Assembly (NCBI GenBank): GCA_045591315.1
Contig: JAZNSN010000045.1
Location: forward strand, 1-64,000
Direction: 5' to 3'
DNA from: HGM04593 sp045591315
GTDB lineage: Bacteria > Bacteroidota > Bacteroidia > Bacteroidales > Bacteroidaceae
Length of the DNA: 64,000 nucleotides
Position 1 is the stretch's first letter, and each line of letters opens with the position of its first letter. Of this stretch, positions 8,064 to 17,626 are shown piece after piece. A program made the translations under genes and the position numbers. Under the pieces are notes generated by a model. It did not search any database, was not told the origin of the DNA, and saw only the letters and a list, made by a program, of their open reading frames with translations.

Positions 8064-8930
8064 ATGAACAATATCTATTTGAAGAAACTGCCGCTGCAAG
8101 GCTTTGCAACAACAAAGTCATCACTCCAGCAATTTGTACAGCATGCCTACCAGATGCAGCATACTTCAATATTCTACTGCATCAGCGGAGAAGCGCTCTT
8201 CACCATAGACGGGCATAAGTACCGTTTTACCCAAGGAGAGATAATCATCTGTCCCGAAGGGTCTAACATATTGCTGCTCGACATAACCAGTGACTTTTCG
8301 GCAAGGCTTCTGGGTCTCTCGAAACATATATGGCTGGCAGCACGCAGTTCTATGACACCGGAGGCGATACACAGTATCGAGCGCAACACATTCAAAGGAG
8401 AGAACAGTGAACTGGAAAAAGAGTTTCTGGGCAACATATTCCGCCAGATAGACATCATGGACACTGAGGTCGGCAACAACGTCGAAAACACCGAATATTG
8501 CAGACAAAATGTCATCCTTGCCGTAAACTCACTGTTGTTATACATACAGCAGATAAACAAGAAAAATACGGTACAGAACAAGGAGTATATAAGCGACAAT
8601 AAGGACAAACTGTTCTATGAGTTCAGGGTGCTGCTTACACAGAAGTTCCGCGAGGAGCGTTCCGTGCAGTTCTACGCCGATACGCTGAAGGTCTCTACCA
8701 GACATCTCAACGCAATTTGCCAACGTTCCAGCGGTCAGAATGCCAAGGAAATAATCGACCACTACACGATTATTGAGCTTCAGGTGGCACTGATGTACAC
8801 ACACAAGAGTTTCCAGGAGCTTGTCAACGACTTCAGTTTCCCCGACCAGAGTTACTTGAACAGATACTTCAAGCGCCATACCGGATATTCCCTGTCGGAG
8901 TTCCGGGCCAACGGAGTAATGGTTGATTAA
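8064..8930 (+). CDS. AraC-family transcriptional regulator
   Basis: A 288-residue regulator. The N-terminal half (residues about 10-120) has a cupin-like sensor pattern (YCISGEALFTIDGHKYRF, then GEIIICPEG), and the C-terminal 100 residues form the double helix-turn-helix of AraC proteins (SVQFYADTLKVSTRHLNAIC and NDFSFPDQSYLNRYFKRHTG). It would bind DNA in response to a small effector. Start ATG 8064 (MNNIYLKKL) was chosen because the upstream part of the frame overlaps the -7 box. It stands alone between tmRNA and a convergent operon, so its targets cannot be guessed from the context. Confidence 0.9.
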   Translation: MNNIYLKKLPLQGFATTKSSLQQFVQHAYQMQHTSIFYCISGEALFTIDGHKYRFTQGEIIICPEGSNILLLDITSDFSARLLGLSKHIWLAARSSMTPEAIHSIERNTFKGENSELEKEFLGNIFRQIDIMDTEVGNNVENTEYCRQNVILAVNSLLLYIQQINKKNTVQNKEYISDNKDKLFYEFRVLLTQKFREERSVQFYADTLKVSTRHLNAICQRSSGQNAKEIIDHYTIIELQVALMYTHKSFQELVNDFSFPDQSYLNRYFKRHTGYSLSEFRANGVMVD

Positions 8931-8940
8931 GAAACCGCAT

Positions 8941-8979
8941 AAAAATAATGCCGTCTATTGGTTAGACGGCATTATTTTT
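8941..8979. terminator. Bidirectional terminator
   Basis: A perfect 16-bp stem (8941-8956 with 8964-8979) with A-rich left and T-rich right flanks serves both the AraC gene (+) and the DUF3467 operon (-). Confidence 0.92.
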
Positions 8980-8993
8980 ATGCAATAAGAGAA

Positions 8994-9293
8994 TCAAGCC
9001 TCACCCTTGAACATCGGTACAGGCATGCGGCCCCCAAGTTCAGGAACACGTATTTCACCAAACTGGTCCTCATACTTCATTACATTGTCCTGCAATGCTA
9101 CAAGAAGGCGTTTCGCATGCTCCGGAGTCATAACTATACGTGATTTGACCTTTGCCTTAGCCACACCGGGCATCATGCGTACAAAATCAAATACAAACTC
9201 CGATGTAGAATGAGCTATGACAGCAAGGTTTGCGTATGTACCTTCTGCAACATCCTCATTCAACTCGATTTGCAATTGTGCTTCTTTACTCAT
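8994..9293 (-). CDS. DUF3467 family protein
   Basis: A 99-residue soluble acidic protein. It has the DUF3467 signature: an N-terminal GTYANLAVIAHSTSEFVFDF strand pair, the MMPG motif, then SRIVMTPEHAKRLLVALQDN and a C-terminal FGEIR. The family is widespread in Bacteroidetes; I know of no established biochemical function. It is the last gene of the minus-strand glyS operon, six bases after the FKBP gene. Confidence 0.9.
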   Translation of the reverse strand: MSKEAQLQIELNEDVAEGTYANLAVIAHSTSEFVFDFVRMMPGVAKAKVKSRIVMTPEHAKRLLVALQDNVMKYEDQFGEIRVPELGGRMPVPMFKGEA

Positions 9294-9299
9294 AATACT

Positions 9300-9890
9300 T
9301 TATTTATTTGTTTGTTCCTGACTGAATGAAACAAGGTTAATATCGAATATCAATGTCGAATACGCAGGGATATTTGTTATATCCTCGTTTCCGTATCCTA
9401 TCTTAGCCGGAATATAGACTTTCCACATATCACCGGCCACCATGTGTTGCAATGCAGTAGAGAAGCCCACTACTGTTTCCTTAACCAACAGCTCTACCGG
9501 AACATCAGTTTCAGGGTCCAGCTCGCCGTCATAATTGCTGTCAAACAGATATCCTTTCTTTTGCTTGTCAGTCGGTATGAGACGACCGCTATAATTTATA
9601 GTGACATAATCGGTAAATGCAGGCGACTCTGTTCCGTCACCGTCCTTCAACATATAGCAATAGACATAATTGTCGTTGCTCCACTTCTTGCCGGAATCAA
9701 GGTCATAGCGCAGAATCACCTTCCATTTGCCGTCGGCATTTGCATGCGCAACCTTGGCAATAGAGTCGATGTACTGGGTATTGCGCTCTTTCCAATTGCT
9801 GTATTCACCGGCCTCCGAATCGCTCTCGCTGCATGAGGCAAGCCAAAGCAAGGAGCAGGCAAGAAGAATAAATATTCTAAAATCCTTCAT
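9300..9890 (-). CDS. FKBP-type peptidyl-prolyl isomerase lipoprotein
   Basis: A 196-residue lipoprotein: signal peptide with lipobox LASC (Cys20), then a linker and an FKBP domain (about 90-192) with FTDYVTINYSGRLI, ALQHMVAGDMWKVYIPA and YSTLIFDINLVSF, the standard strand and active-site segments. It would catalyse proline cis-trans isomerisation during folding of envelope proteins. It lies between glyS and the DUF3467 gene, with gaps of 9 and 6 bases, so all three share a transcript. Confidence 0.92.
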   Translation of the reverse strand: MKDFRIFILLACSLLWLASCSESDSEAGEYSNWKERNTQYIDSIAKVAHANADGKWKVILRYDLDSGKKWSNDNYVYCYMLKDGDGTESPAFTDYVTINYSGRLIPTDKQKKGYLFDSNYDGELDPETDVPVELLVKETVVGFSTALQHMVAGDMWKVYIPAKIGYGNEDITNIPAYSTLIFDINLVSFSQEQTNK

Positions 9891-9899
9891 AATTACTTA

Positions 9900-11441
9900 T
9901 TAAGACAATTTCTTCAAAAGTGATGTAATGCTTACATTATCCTGGATTATATTGCGGAGGTCGCTTATAGCAACACGGCGCTGTTCCATAGTATCACGCT
10001 CACGCAGAGTAACCATGCCGTCCTCAAGAGTCTGGTGGTCAACAGTAACACAATACGGAGTACCTATAGCATCCATACGGCGGTAACGCTTGCCGATAGA
10101 GTCCTTCTCTTCGTAATAACAATTGAAGTTGAACTTCAGTTCATTCATTATTTCGCGAGCCTTTTCGGGCAGGCCGTCTTTCTTCACCAGAGGAAGCACC
10201 GCGAGCTTCACCGGAGCAAGGGCTGCCGGCAAGCGGAGAACGACACGTGTCTCGCCGTTCTCAAGTTTCTCCTCGCAATAAGAGGCGCACATGATGCTCA
10301 GGAACATACGGTCAACACCGATAGAAGTCTCGATAACGAACGGAGTGTAGCTCTCGTTTGTTTCGGGGTCGAAGTACTTGATGTTCTTGCCTGAGAACTT
10401 CTCATGCTGGCCGAGGTCGAAGTTTGTACGTGAGTGGATACCCTCGACCTCCTTGAAGCCGAACGGCATGCGGAACTCGATATCGGTAGCAGCATTGGCA
10501 TAGTGAGCCAGTTTCTCATGGTCGTGGAAACGGTAAGCCTCATCACCGAAGCCAAGAGCCTTGTGCCAAGCCAAGCGGGTCTCCTTCCACTTGTTGAACC
10601 ACTCAAGCTCGCTGCCGGGGCGTACGAAGAACTGCATCTCCATCTGCTCGAACTCGCGCATGCGGAAGATGAACTGACGCGCAACAATCTCGTTACGGAA
10701 AGCCTTGCCAATCTGCGCGATACCGAAAGGAACACGCATACGGCCGGTCTTCTGCACGTTAAGGTAGTTCACGAAGATACCCTGCGCAGTCTCCGGACGG
10801 AGATATACCTTCATTGCACCGTCGGCGGTAGAACCCATCTCGGTAGAGAACATAAGGTTGAACTGGCGCACCTCGGTCCAGTTGCGTGTGCCGGAAATAG
10901 GGCAGACAATCTCCTCGTCGATGATTATCTGGCGGAGTTCCTCAAGGTCCATTGCATTGAGAGCCTTTGCGAAACGCTCCTGCAGAGCATCGCGCTTAGC
11001 CTTCTCGGCAAGCACCTTAGGGTTGGTCTCCATGAAGAGCTCACGGTTGAAAGAGTCGCCGAAACGCTTTGCAGCCTTTGCAGCCTCCTTCTCCATCTTC
11101 TCCTCGTACTTGGCAATCTGCTCCTCGATGAGCACGTCGGCACGATAACGTTTCTTTGAATCGCGGTTATCGATAAGAGGGTCATTGAACGCATCGACGT
11201 GACCCGAAGCCTTCCATATTGTAGGGTGCATGAAAATCGCAGAGTCTATACCCACGATATTGTCATTGAGCAGAACCATGCTCTGCCACCAGTAAGTCTT
11301 TATATTGTTCTTGAGTTCAACACCCATCTGACCGTAGTCATATACAGCACCCAAGCCATCGTATATATCGCTTGAGGGGAATACAAAACCATACTCCTTG
11401 CAATGTGCAACTACTTTCTTGAAAACATCTTCCTGAGCCAT
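9900..11441 (-). CDS. glyS: Glycyl-tRNA synthetase (class II, homodimeric)
   Basis: A 513-residue class II enzyme charging tRNA-Gly. The sequence shows the eukaryote/archaeal-type single-chain form: N-terminal VFPSSDIYDGLGAVYDYG, motif 2 region RPETAQGIFVNYLNV and FRNEIVARQFIFRMREFEQM, motif 3 near TSIGVDRMFL, and a C-terminal anticodon-binding domain (from LAPVKLAVLPLVKK). Length is normal for the bacterial homodimer and distinct from the alpha2beta2 GlyQ/GlyS type. First gene of a three-gene minus-strand operon. Confidence 0.97.
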   Translation of the reverse strand: MAQEDVFKKVVAHCKEYGFVFPSSDIYDGLGAVYDYGQMGVELKNNIKTYWWQSMVLLNDNIVGIDSAIFMHPTIWKASGHVDAFNDPLIDNRDSKKRYRADVLIEEQIAKYEEKMEKEAAKAAKRFGDSFNRELFMETNPKVLAEKAKRDALQERFAKALNAMDLEELRQIIIDEEIVCPISGTRNWTEVRQFNLMFSTEMGSTADGAMKVYLRPETAQGIFVNYLNVQKTGRMRVPFGIAQIGKAFRNEIVARQFIFRMREFEQMEMQFFVRPGSELEWFNKWKETRLAWHKALGFGDEAYRFHDHEKLAHYANAATDIEFRMPFGFKEVEGIHSRTNFDLGQHEKFSGKNIKYFDPETNESYTPFVIETSIGVDRMFLSIMCASYCEEKLENGETRVVLRLPAALAPVKLAVLPLVKKDGLPEKAREIMNELKFNFNCYYEEKDSIGKRYRRMDAIGTPYCVTVDHQTLEDGMVTLRERDTMEQRRVAISDLRNIIQDNVSITSLLKKLS

Positions 11442-11603
11442 AATATATCTTTATTGTTTATATTTCAATTTATATGCAAATATTCTGCAAAGTAAAGCAT
11501 TTTTTGCCTAAAAACCTTAGGAGTTGCTTAATTTTATATACTTGCGTTGCTAATATCGGTTACGTTCGCAGCCGCACTGCTTGCTATAGGCCTGCATAAA
11601 AAG

Positions 11604-11632
11604 GGAAAACAATTAATATATAAAAGTTTTCC
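11604..11632 (-). terminator. Terminator of the Sel1-repeat gene
   Basis: Arms GGAAAAC (11604-11610) and GTTTTCC (11626-11632); read on the minus strand the stem is followed by CTTTTTATG. The rest of the 11442-11668 gap holds no recognisable gene. Confidence 0.65.
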
Positions 11633-11668
11633 AGGTAGTCCAAATATTCATTTTGAAGAAAAAAACTT

Positions 11669-12700
11669 TTATTCTTCGGCCGAAGCAATGCGCTCAAGAG
11701 CCTCACGTGCATAGTCATCGCCCTGTTCGGCTGCAAGCTTGTACCACTTGACAGCCTCTTCTTTCGACTGCTCAACGCCATAGCCGTTTTCGTAGCACAG
11801 TCCCATATTATGAAGCGCAGGGCAGTAGCCTTGCTCGGCGGCCTTGGCATACCAATGGAAAGCATCGTCATAGGATTGTTCTATTCCGTTGCCTAGTCTA
11901 TAGCAGTTGCCCAGGTCATTCTCGCTTGCCGCATAGCCGGCTTCGGCTGCCTCGCGGAACAGTTCAACGGCTTTTTCATAGGAACATGACACGCCTTTGC
12001 CTATGTAATAGCAGCATCCGAGATTATATACCGCAACTACATAACCTTGTTCTGCGGCTTTGGTGAACCATGATGCGGCATCTTTGGGCGAACGGGTTAC
12101 TCCAATGCCCTCATCGTAGAAAAAGCCGATAGTGCACTGCGCTGCCGGATGCCCTTGAACAGCTGCCTTGCTGTACCATCTGAAAGCCTCCTCGTCAGAC
12201 TGCTCGACTCCATTGCCATATTCATAACATGCACCCAACATATTCTGCGCCTCCATATCATTCTTCTTCTCGTCAAGCTCCCTGGCTATCTTTATGGCCT
12301 TGGCAAAATCCTGTTCCCTGTATGCTTTATAGGCATCTTCATAAGTATCTTCCCTTACAGGCAGATAAGCATGAAACTTGTATGCCACACTGTCACGGAT
12401 GTCTAGTTCCATTCTCACCGCATCGTAACCCTCCTTAAAAAGACGGAGCTGATGACGGCCGATGGAAACAGAATCGACTAAAAAAGGGGTTACACCGTAG
12501 TTTTTGCCGTCTAAAGATATTTCTGCACCTTCGGGAGTAGAAGTAATTTCAACCGATGGTATAAGATTGACCTTTTCGCATATAATCGGACTCCCTGCTG
12601 CCTTGCTGCCTGCAAGCGTGTCGGGTTCCAGACAATGCGCCGAGGCTTGCAACGATGACAAGAGGAAAGTCAATGAAATTAGAATACACTTGAAAACCAT
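11669..12700 (-). CDS. PEGA-domain, Sel1-repeat secreted protein
   Basis: A 343-residue exported protein. A signal peptide (residues 1-21) is followed by a PEGA domain (about 48-118: STPEGAEISLDGKNYGVTPF then GRHQLRLFKEGYD), a helical linker, and five consecutive 36-residue Sel1-type repeats (about 150-330) with the pattern AxxxLGxCYxxGxGVxxSxxxAxxWxxKAAExG. Sel1 repeats are alpha/alpha protein-binding solenoids and PEGA domains occur in surface or cell-wall associated proteins, so a scaffold role in the envelope is inferred. It is a single-gene transcript with its own terminator. Confidence 0.88.
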   Translation of the reverse strand: MVFKCILISLTFLLSSLQASAHCLEPDTLAGSKAAGSPIICEKVNLIPSVEITSTPEGAEISLDGKNYGVTPFLVDSVSIGRHQLRLFKEGYDAVRMELDIRDSVAYKFHAYLPVREDTYEDAYKAYREQDFAKAIKIARELDEKKNDMEAQNMLGACYEYGNGVEQSDEEAFRWYSKAAVQGHPAAQCTIGFFYDEGIGVTRSPKDAASWFTKAAEQGYVVAVYNLGCCYYIGKGVSCSYEKAVELFREAAEAGYAASENDLGNCYRLGNGIEQSYDDAFHWYAKAAEQGYCPALHNMGLCYENGYGVEQSKEEAVKWYKLAAEQGDDYAREALERIASAEE

Positions 12701-12762
12701 AGATTTGACAATAAAACAGCATCACTGCAAAAAGCCATGATGCATAATTCTTCATTACATCG

Positions 12763-12770
12763 CAAATATA
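12763..12770 (-). promoter_or_regulatory. -7 box for the Sel1-repeat gene
   Basis: On the minus strand this reads TATATTTG, about 60 bases before the start at 12700. No TTTG at the usual distance. Confidence 0.5.
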
Positions 12771-12844
12771 GCGTTTTTGGGCTACAAAAAGAGCAAACAA
12801 ATCATTCTTTATTTAAAAAAGGCTTATTTTTCACCGTTTTTGCC

Positions 12845-12852
12845 TATTTTTG
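12845..12852 (+). promoter_or_regulatory. -7 box for the topoisomerase gene
   Basis: TATTTTTG, 52 bases before the ATG at 12905; upstream box poor (T-rich, no TTTG). Confidence 0.5.
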
Positions 12853-12904
12853 CGTTTTAATGGGATAGTGCCAGCGCACTACATACAAGACAAACCATTC
12901 ACTC

Positions 12905-15577
12905 ATGGACAAGAACGAATTTGACGAGAACATCGAAGAGATGAATGCTGCCGGCGAGAATACCTTGCAGGAGGGCGAGGCCGTAGCCGCAGAACATAGC
13001 GAGTACCGCCACGACAGCAACGACCCGATAACGCACAAGCTTACAGGAATGTACCAGAACTGGTTCCTGGACTATGCTTCGTATGTTATTCTGGAGCGTG
13101 CCGTGCCTCACCTTTACGACGGATTGAAACCCGTGCAACGCCGCATACTTCACGCGATGCGCGAGCTTGACGACGGACGCTACAACAAGGTTGCGAACGT
13201 AGTGGGACACACCATGCAGTATCACCCTCACGGTGATGCGTCGATTGCCGGTGCATTGGTACAGATGGGACAGAAGGATTTCCTCATCGACTGCCAGGGC
13301 AACTGGGGCAACATACTCACCGGTGACTCGGCTGCCGCACCGCGATACATCGAGGCGCGCCTGTCGCACTTTGCACACGACGTGGTGTTCAACCCAAAGA
13401 CAACCGAGTGGAAGCTATCGTACGACGGCCGGAACAAGGAGCCTATAACCTTGCCGGTAAAGTTCCCTCTGCTGCTTGTCCATGGCGTTGAGGGCATTGC
13501 GGTGGGCCTTTCGTCAAAGATTCTGCCACACAACTTCAACGAGGTGTGCGATGCCGCTGTAGCCTATCTGAGAAAAGAGCCGTTCCAGCTGTTGCCCGAC
13601 TTCCAGACCGGCGGCAGCATAGACGTGTCGCGCTATCACGACGGCGACCGCACCGGCCGTGTACGCATACGTGCAAAGATTTCGAAATCGGACGACAACA
13701 AGACTCTTACCATTACCGAAATACCGTTCGGAAAGACAACACCGCTTGTAATAGAATCGATACTCAAGGCTGTTGACAACGGCAAGATAAAGATACGCAA
13801 GGTCGATGACAACACATCGGACAAGGTGGAGATTCTCGTGCATCTTGCGCCGGGCGTGTCGAGCGACAAGACAATAGACGCGCTATACGCATTCACCGAC
13901 TGCGAGATAAGCATCACTCCGTGCTGCTGCGTAATCGACAACCACACTCCGGTGTTCCTCACCGTGAGCGAACTGTTGCGACGCTCGGTTGACAGCACAA
14001 AGGAGCTGCTGCGCCTTGAACTGCAGATACGCAAGGGTGAACTGCTTGAACAGCTACACTTCGCATCGCTGGAGAGCATCTTCATCGAGGAGCGCATATA
14101 CAAGGACAAGGAGTTCGAGCAGGCACCCGACATGGACAGCGCATTGGCACACATCGACAGTCGCCTTGAACCTTACAAGAAGGATTTCATACGTGAGATA
14201 ACACGCGACGACCTGCTGCGCCTCATGGAGATAAAGATGGCACGCATACTGCGCTTCAACAAGGAGAAGGCCGAGGAGCTTATCGCACGCCTGAAGAGGG
14301 ATATTGCCGACATCGACAAGCAGCTCGCGCAGATGACTGCCGTTACAATAAAATGGTTCACGATGCTAAAGGAGAAGTACGGTGCACGCTATCCGCGACA
14401 GACAGAGATACGCAACTTCGACACCATCGTTGCAGCTAAGGTCGTGGAGGCAAACCAGAAACTGTACATAAACCGTGCAGAGGGCTTTATCGGAACATCG
14501 CTGAAGAAGGACGAGTTCGTGACGAACTGCTCCGATATGGACGATATCATACTCTTCTACAAGGACGGAAAGTACAAGATTGTCAAGGTGAGCGAGAAGC
14601 TTTTCGTGGGCAAGAACGTGATACATGTCGATGTGTTCAAGAAGAACGACAAGCGTACAATATACAATGCTGTATATCGTGACGGCAAGAACGGAATACA
14701 CTATATCAAGCGTTTTGCCGCAACCGGCATGACACGCGACCGCGAATACGACCTTACCCAGGGTACACCGGGCTCCAAAGTGGCATACTTCACCGCCAAC
14801 CCCAACGGCGAGGCCGAGGTTATAAAGGTTCTCCTGAAGCCCAACCCGCGCTTGCGCAACGCAATAATAGAGAAGGACTTCAGCACCATTGCCATTAAGG
14901 GACGCCAGTCGATGGGCAACATACTCACCAAGAACGAGGTGATGAGGATAACGCTCAAGAAGCACGGCAGTTCTACACTGGGCGGAAGACAGGTGTGGTT
15001 CGACCGCGACATACTGCGCATAAACTTCGACAACCACGGAGAGTACCTCGGCGAGTTCCACAACGACGACAAGATTCTGGCTATAAGGAGCAACGGAGAG
15101 TTTTATCTGAGCCCCGTTGACCTCAACAACCACTACGAGGACGACCTGATGATAATAGAGAAGTTCGACCCTTCAAAGGTGTGGTCGGCAGCACTCTACG
15201 ATGCTTCGCAGCAGGGATTCCCGTATATAAAGAGATTCACGCTCGAAGCCAATGCACGCAGGCAGAATTGCCTTGGCGAGACCAAAGGCAACGAGCTGAT
15301 ATGGTTCTCCGAGACACCGTTCCCGCGCATACAGGTGATGTTCGGCGGGAACGACAACTTCCGCGAGCCGCTGGTGATTGAGGTTGACGAGTTCATCGGC
15401 GTAAAGAGCTTCAAGGCACGAGGCAAACGACTTACCACATTTGAGATTGATGAAATTATCGAGCTTGAACCGACAAAATTCCCGCCTCCTCCCGAAATTA
15501 CGGAAGTGCCCGAAGGCGACATTGACGAGACAGAAAACGACGAGCCCGAACAGCTTACACTATTTAACGAAGAATGA
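12905..15577 (+). CDS. parC: DNA topoisomerase IV subunit A (GyrA/ParC type)
   Basis: An 890-residue type IIA topoisomerase breakage-reunion subunit. After an acidic N-terminal extension of about 45 residues come LYDGLKPVQRRILHAM, the YHPHGD helix (His107-Asp111), and the catalytic tyrosine in AAAPRYIEARL (Tyr148). A coiled coil lies near residue 440-480 and a diverged C-terminal beta-pinwheel after about 500. I see no GyrA box (QRRGGKG), favouring ParC over GyrA. The quinolone-pocket positions equivalent to E. coli GyrA Ser83 and Asp87 are Ala112 and Gly116. Overlaps the next gene by 4 bases. Confidence 0.9.
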   Translation: MDKNEFDENIEEMNAAGENTLQEGEAVAAEHSEYRHDSNDPITHKLTGMYQNWFLDYASYVILERAVPHLYDGLKPVQRRILHAMRELDDGRYNKVANVVGHTMQYHPHGDASIAGALVQMGQKDFLIDCQGNWGNILTGDSAAAPRYIEARLSHFAHDVVFNPKTTEWKLSYDGRNKEPITLPVKFPLLLVHGVEGIAVGLSSKILPHNFNEVCDAAVAYLRKEPFQLLPDFQTGGSIDVSRYHDGDRTGRVRIRAKISKSDDNKTLTITEIPFGKTTPLVIESILKAVDNGKIKIRKVDDNTSDKVEILVHLAPGVSSDKTIDALYAFTDCEISITPCCCVIDNHTPVFLTVSELLRRSVDSTKELLRLELQIRKGELLEQLHFASLESIFIEERIYKDKEFEQAPDMDSALAHIDSRLEPYKKDFIREITRDDLLRLMEIKMARILRFNKEKAEELIARLKRDIADIDKQLAQMTAVTIKWFTMLKEKYGARYPRQTEIRNFDTIVAAKVVEANQKLYINRAEGFIGTSLKKDEFVTNCSDMDDIILFYKDGKYKIVKVSEKLFVGKNVIHVDVFKKNDKRTIYNAVYRDGKNGIHYIKRFAATGMTRDREYDLTQGTPGSKVAYFTANPNGEAEVIKVLLKPNPRLRNAIIEKDFSTIAIKGRQSMGNILTKNEVMRITLKKHGSSTLGGRQVWFDRDILRINFDNHGEYLGEFHNDDKILAIRSNGEFYLSPVDLNNHYEDDLMIIEKFDPSKVWSAALYDASQQGFPYIKRFTLEANARRQNCLGETKGNELIWFSETPFPRIQVMFGGNDNFREPLVIEVDEFIGVKSFKARGKRLTTFEIDEIIELEPTKFPPPPEITEVPEGDIDETENDEPEQLTLFNEE

Positions 15578-16434
15578 GACTGACAGGCAAGATAATGGCG
15601 GTTATTGCAATGATTGCAATGCCCCTGACAGCAGATGCACAGATTGCTGTCACCGACAGCATCATACCCGAAAGAATCGTAGTGAAGAGCTCGCAGTACG
15701 GTATAACATCTCTGAACAACCTCGACACATACCTTTCGGGATATGATTTCAAGGGCATGGGACTCTACTACAGCCATGAGAACTTCCGCGATGCAAGAAC
15801 CGGCAGCTACCGCTGGAAGTACCAGACTGTTTTCAGCGGTTCTCTCGGATATGCCGAGCTTGGCAACAACACGCAGATAGCGGGCCTTGCGACATACCAA
15901 TGGAGCGGCTATCACCCGTTCACCGTAAACAGCAGGCTCAAACTGCTAGCCGGCATGCAGATTCAGCTTGAAGGAGGTGCACTCTACATTCCCAACAACG
16001 GCAATAATCCGGTTTCAATAAAGTTGCGTACAGCACTTGCCGCAACAGGAATGGCCATATACCATTTTCCTGTAAAGGGCAAGGATTGGGTAGCACGCTA
16101 CCAGATAGACATTCCGCTGGCCGGAGTGATGTTCGCGCCGGAGTTCGGGCAGAGCTACTATGAGATATTCAACGAGAAGAAGAGCGACGGCACGGTTGCA
16201 TTCTCCAACCCGTTCAACTGCCCATCATGGAAACACACCCTGTCGCTCGACATTCCCATACGCTACAAGAGACACAGCACTACCCTGCGCATCTCGTACG
16301 TAGCCGACTTCTACCAGAGCGAAATCAACGACATACGATGCCATATCTACCGCCATGCCTTTACATTCGGTTTCGTGAAGACCATTCTTAAGGTAAAGGA
16401 GGAGAACAAGATAAAGGCATATTCACCTTACTAA
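15574..16434 (+). CDS. DUF3316 family outer-membrane-like protein
   Basis: A 286-residue protein with a signal peptide cleaved after about residue 22 (MPLTADAQ) and a body of alternating short amphipathic strands (GMGLYYSHENFRDART, YRWKYQTVFSGSLGYAEL, HTLSLDIPIRYKRH), ending in HAFTFGFVKTIL. This is the DUF3316 family of Bacteroidetes, predicted small outer-membrane beta-barrels of unknown role. The ATG overlaps the parC stop (ATGA), so translation is coupled. Confidence 0.8.
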   Translation: MRLTGKIMAVIAMIAMPLTADAQIAVTDSIIPERIVVKSSQYGITSLNNLDTYLSGYDFKGMGLYYSHENFRDARTGSYRWKYQTVFSGSLGYAELGNNTQIAGLATYQWSGYHPFTVNSRLKLLAGMQIQLEGGALYIPNNGNNPVSIKLRTALAATGMAIYHFPVKGKDWVARYQIDIPLAGVMFAPEFGQSYYEIFNEKKSDGTVAFSNPFNCPSWKHTLSLDIPIRYKRHSTTLRISYVADFYQSEINDIRCHIYRHAFTFGFVKTILKVKEENKIKAYSPY

Positions 16435-16446
16435 CGATTCCAGGCA

Positions 16447-17478
16447 ATGAAAAAGGCTATCATATTTTTTGCTTCTGCACTGCTTTTGACCGGATGCATA
16501 AAAGAGGACAGTTTCAGCAACTCGCCCGAAGGCAACTTCGAGGCTCTATGGAGCATTATCGATGAGAGATACTGCTTCTTTCCGCAGGCCGAAGAGGAGT
16601 TCGGGCTCAACTGGAACGCTGTCCACGACAAATACAAGCCAAAGGCCGAAGCATGCGAGAACGACGCACAGCTGTTCGATGTGCTTGGCGAAATGCTGAA
16701 CGAGTTGCGCGACGGCCATGTAAACCTCTCGTCGATATACGGCACGACCCAATACCGCGACTGGCATCAGAACTACCCTATGAACTTCAGCGATTCAATA
16801 CAGCGGAACTACTTAGGCAACAACTACAGAATCACAAACGGAATAAAATACACGGCATTACCCGACAGTATCGGCTATGCCTACATCGAAAGTTTCGAAG
16901 GCGGATTCAACAGTGACAACCTCACCATGATGCTGCTGAACCTCAAGGATACGAAAGCCCTTATACTGGATATCAGAGGCAACGGTGGAGGGATGCTCAC
17001 AAGCGCCGAAAAACTTGCCGGCTCATTCACAAACAAGAAAGTCCACTGCGGATATATGCAGCACAAGACAGGCAAAGGACACAACGACTTCTCTTCACCC
17101 GAAAAGATTTACCTTGAGCCGAACAAAGGAGTCGTTTGGCTACGTCCGGTAGTCATTCTCACAAACAGAGGAGTATATAGCTCGGCAAACCACTTTGTAA
17201 TGCTCATGCAGGAGCTGCCGCATGTAATTACAGTAGGAGACAAGACCGGCGGCGGCAGCGGCCTGCCCTTCAACAGCACACTGCCCAACGGCTGGAACGT
17301 ACGATTCTCGGCATGCCCAATTCTCGACGCAAATGGCAACCATACAGAGTTCGGCATTGAACCCGACTACCGCATTGACATAACCAGCGAGGATTGGAAC
17401 AATGGCCGTGACACAATGATAGAGAAGGCCAAAGAGCTTATTTTTGCCTATTACGACAAAATATCGGAACAAGAGTAG
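16447..17478 (+). CDS. S41-family peptidase lipoprotein
   Basis: A 343-residue lipoprotein (lipobox LLTGC, Cys17) of the C-terminal processing peptidase clan. It shows LRDGHVNL, the strand KALILDIRGNGGG, the nucleophile region NRGVYSSANHF, and GDKTGGGSGLP of the substrate pocket. No PDZ domain is evident between the N-terminal helices and the catalytic core, unlike Ctp/Prc enzymes, so it resembles the short Bacteroidetes tail-specific-peptidase relatives. It follows DUF3316 by 12 bases and is probably anchored to an envelope membrane; its substrate is unknown. Confidence 0.88.
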   Translation: MKKAIIFFASALLLTGCIKEDSFSNSPEGNFEALWSIIDERYCFFPQAEEEFGLNWNAVHDKYKPKAEACENDAQLFDVLGEMLNELRDGHVNLSSIYGTTQYRDWHQNYPMNFSDSIQRNYLGNNYRITNGIKYTALPDSIGYAYIESFEGGFNSDNLTMMLLNLKDTKALILDIRGNGGGMLTSAEKLAGSFTNKKVHCGYMQHKTGKGHNDFSSPEKIYLEPNKGVVWLRPVVILTNRGVYSSANHFVMLMQELPHVITVGDKTGGGSGLPFNSTLPNGWNVRFSACPILDANGNHTEFGIEPDYRIDITSEDWNNGRDTMIEKAKELIFAYYDKISEQE

Positions 17479-17500
17479 CCGAAATTCAAAAAAAAAGCAC

Positions 17501-17508
17501 TACCTTTG
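17501..17508 (+). promoter_or_regulatory. -7 box for tRNA-Leu
   Basis: TACCTTTG followed by C, 37 bases before the tRNA 5' end; a good match to TAnnTTTG although no TTTG box is obvious upstream. Confidence 0.6.
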
Positions 17509-17544
17509 CAAAGTCTTCAAAGGAAGACAAAACTAAGTTTTATC

Positions 17545-17626
17545 GCGCGTGTGGCGAAATTGGTAGACGCGCCAGACTTAGGATCTGGTGTTTTGCGACG
17601 TGTAGGTTCGAGTCCTATCACGCGCA
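17545..17626 (+). tRNA. tRNA-Leu (anticodon TAG)
   Basis: 82 bases from GCGCGTG to the matching CACGCGC plus discriminator A. The anticodon stem CCAGA/TCTGG encloses loop CTTAGGA, giving TAG (reads CUA/CUG-type leucine codons). A long variable arm and TTCGAGTCC T-loop are present. CCA is not encoded. The 3' end is the left boundary of the AT-rich island. Confidence 0.97.

Noticed and set aside
15196..15915. 240-residue frame on the minus strand opposite parC/DUF3316
   Set aside because: Spans two real genes in opposite phase and lacks domains or promoter.
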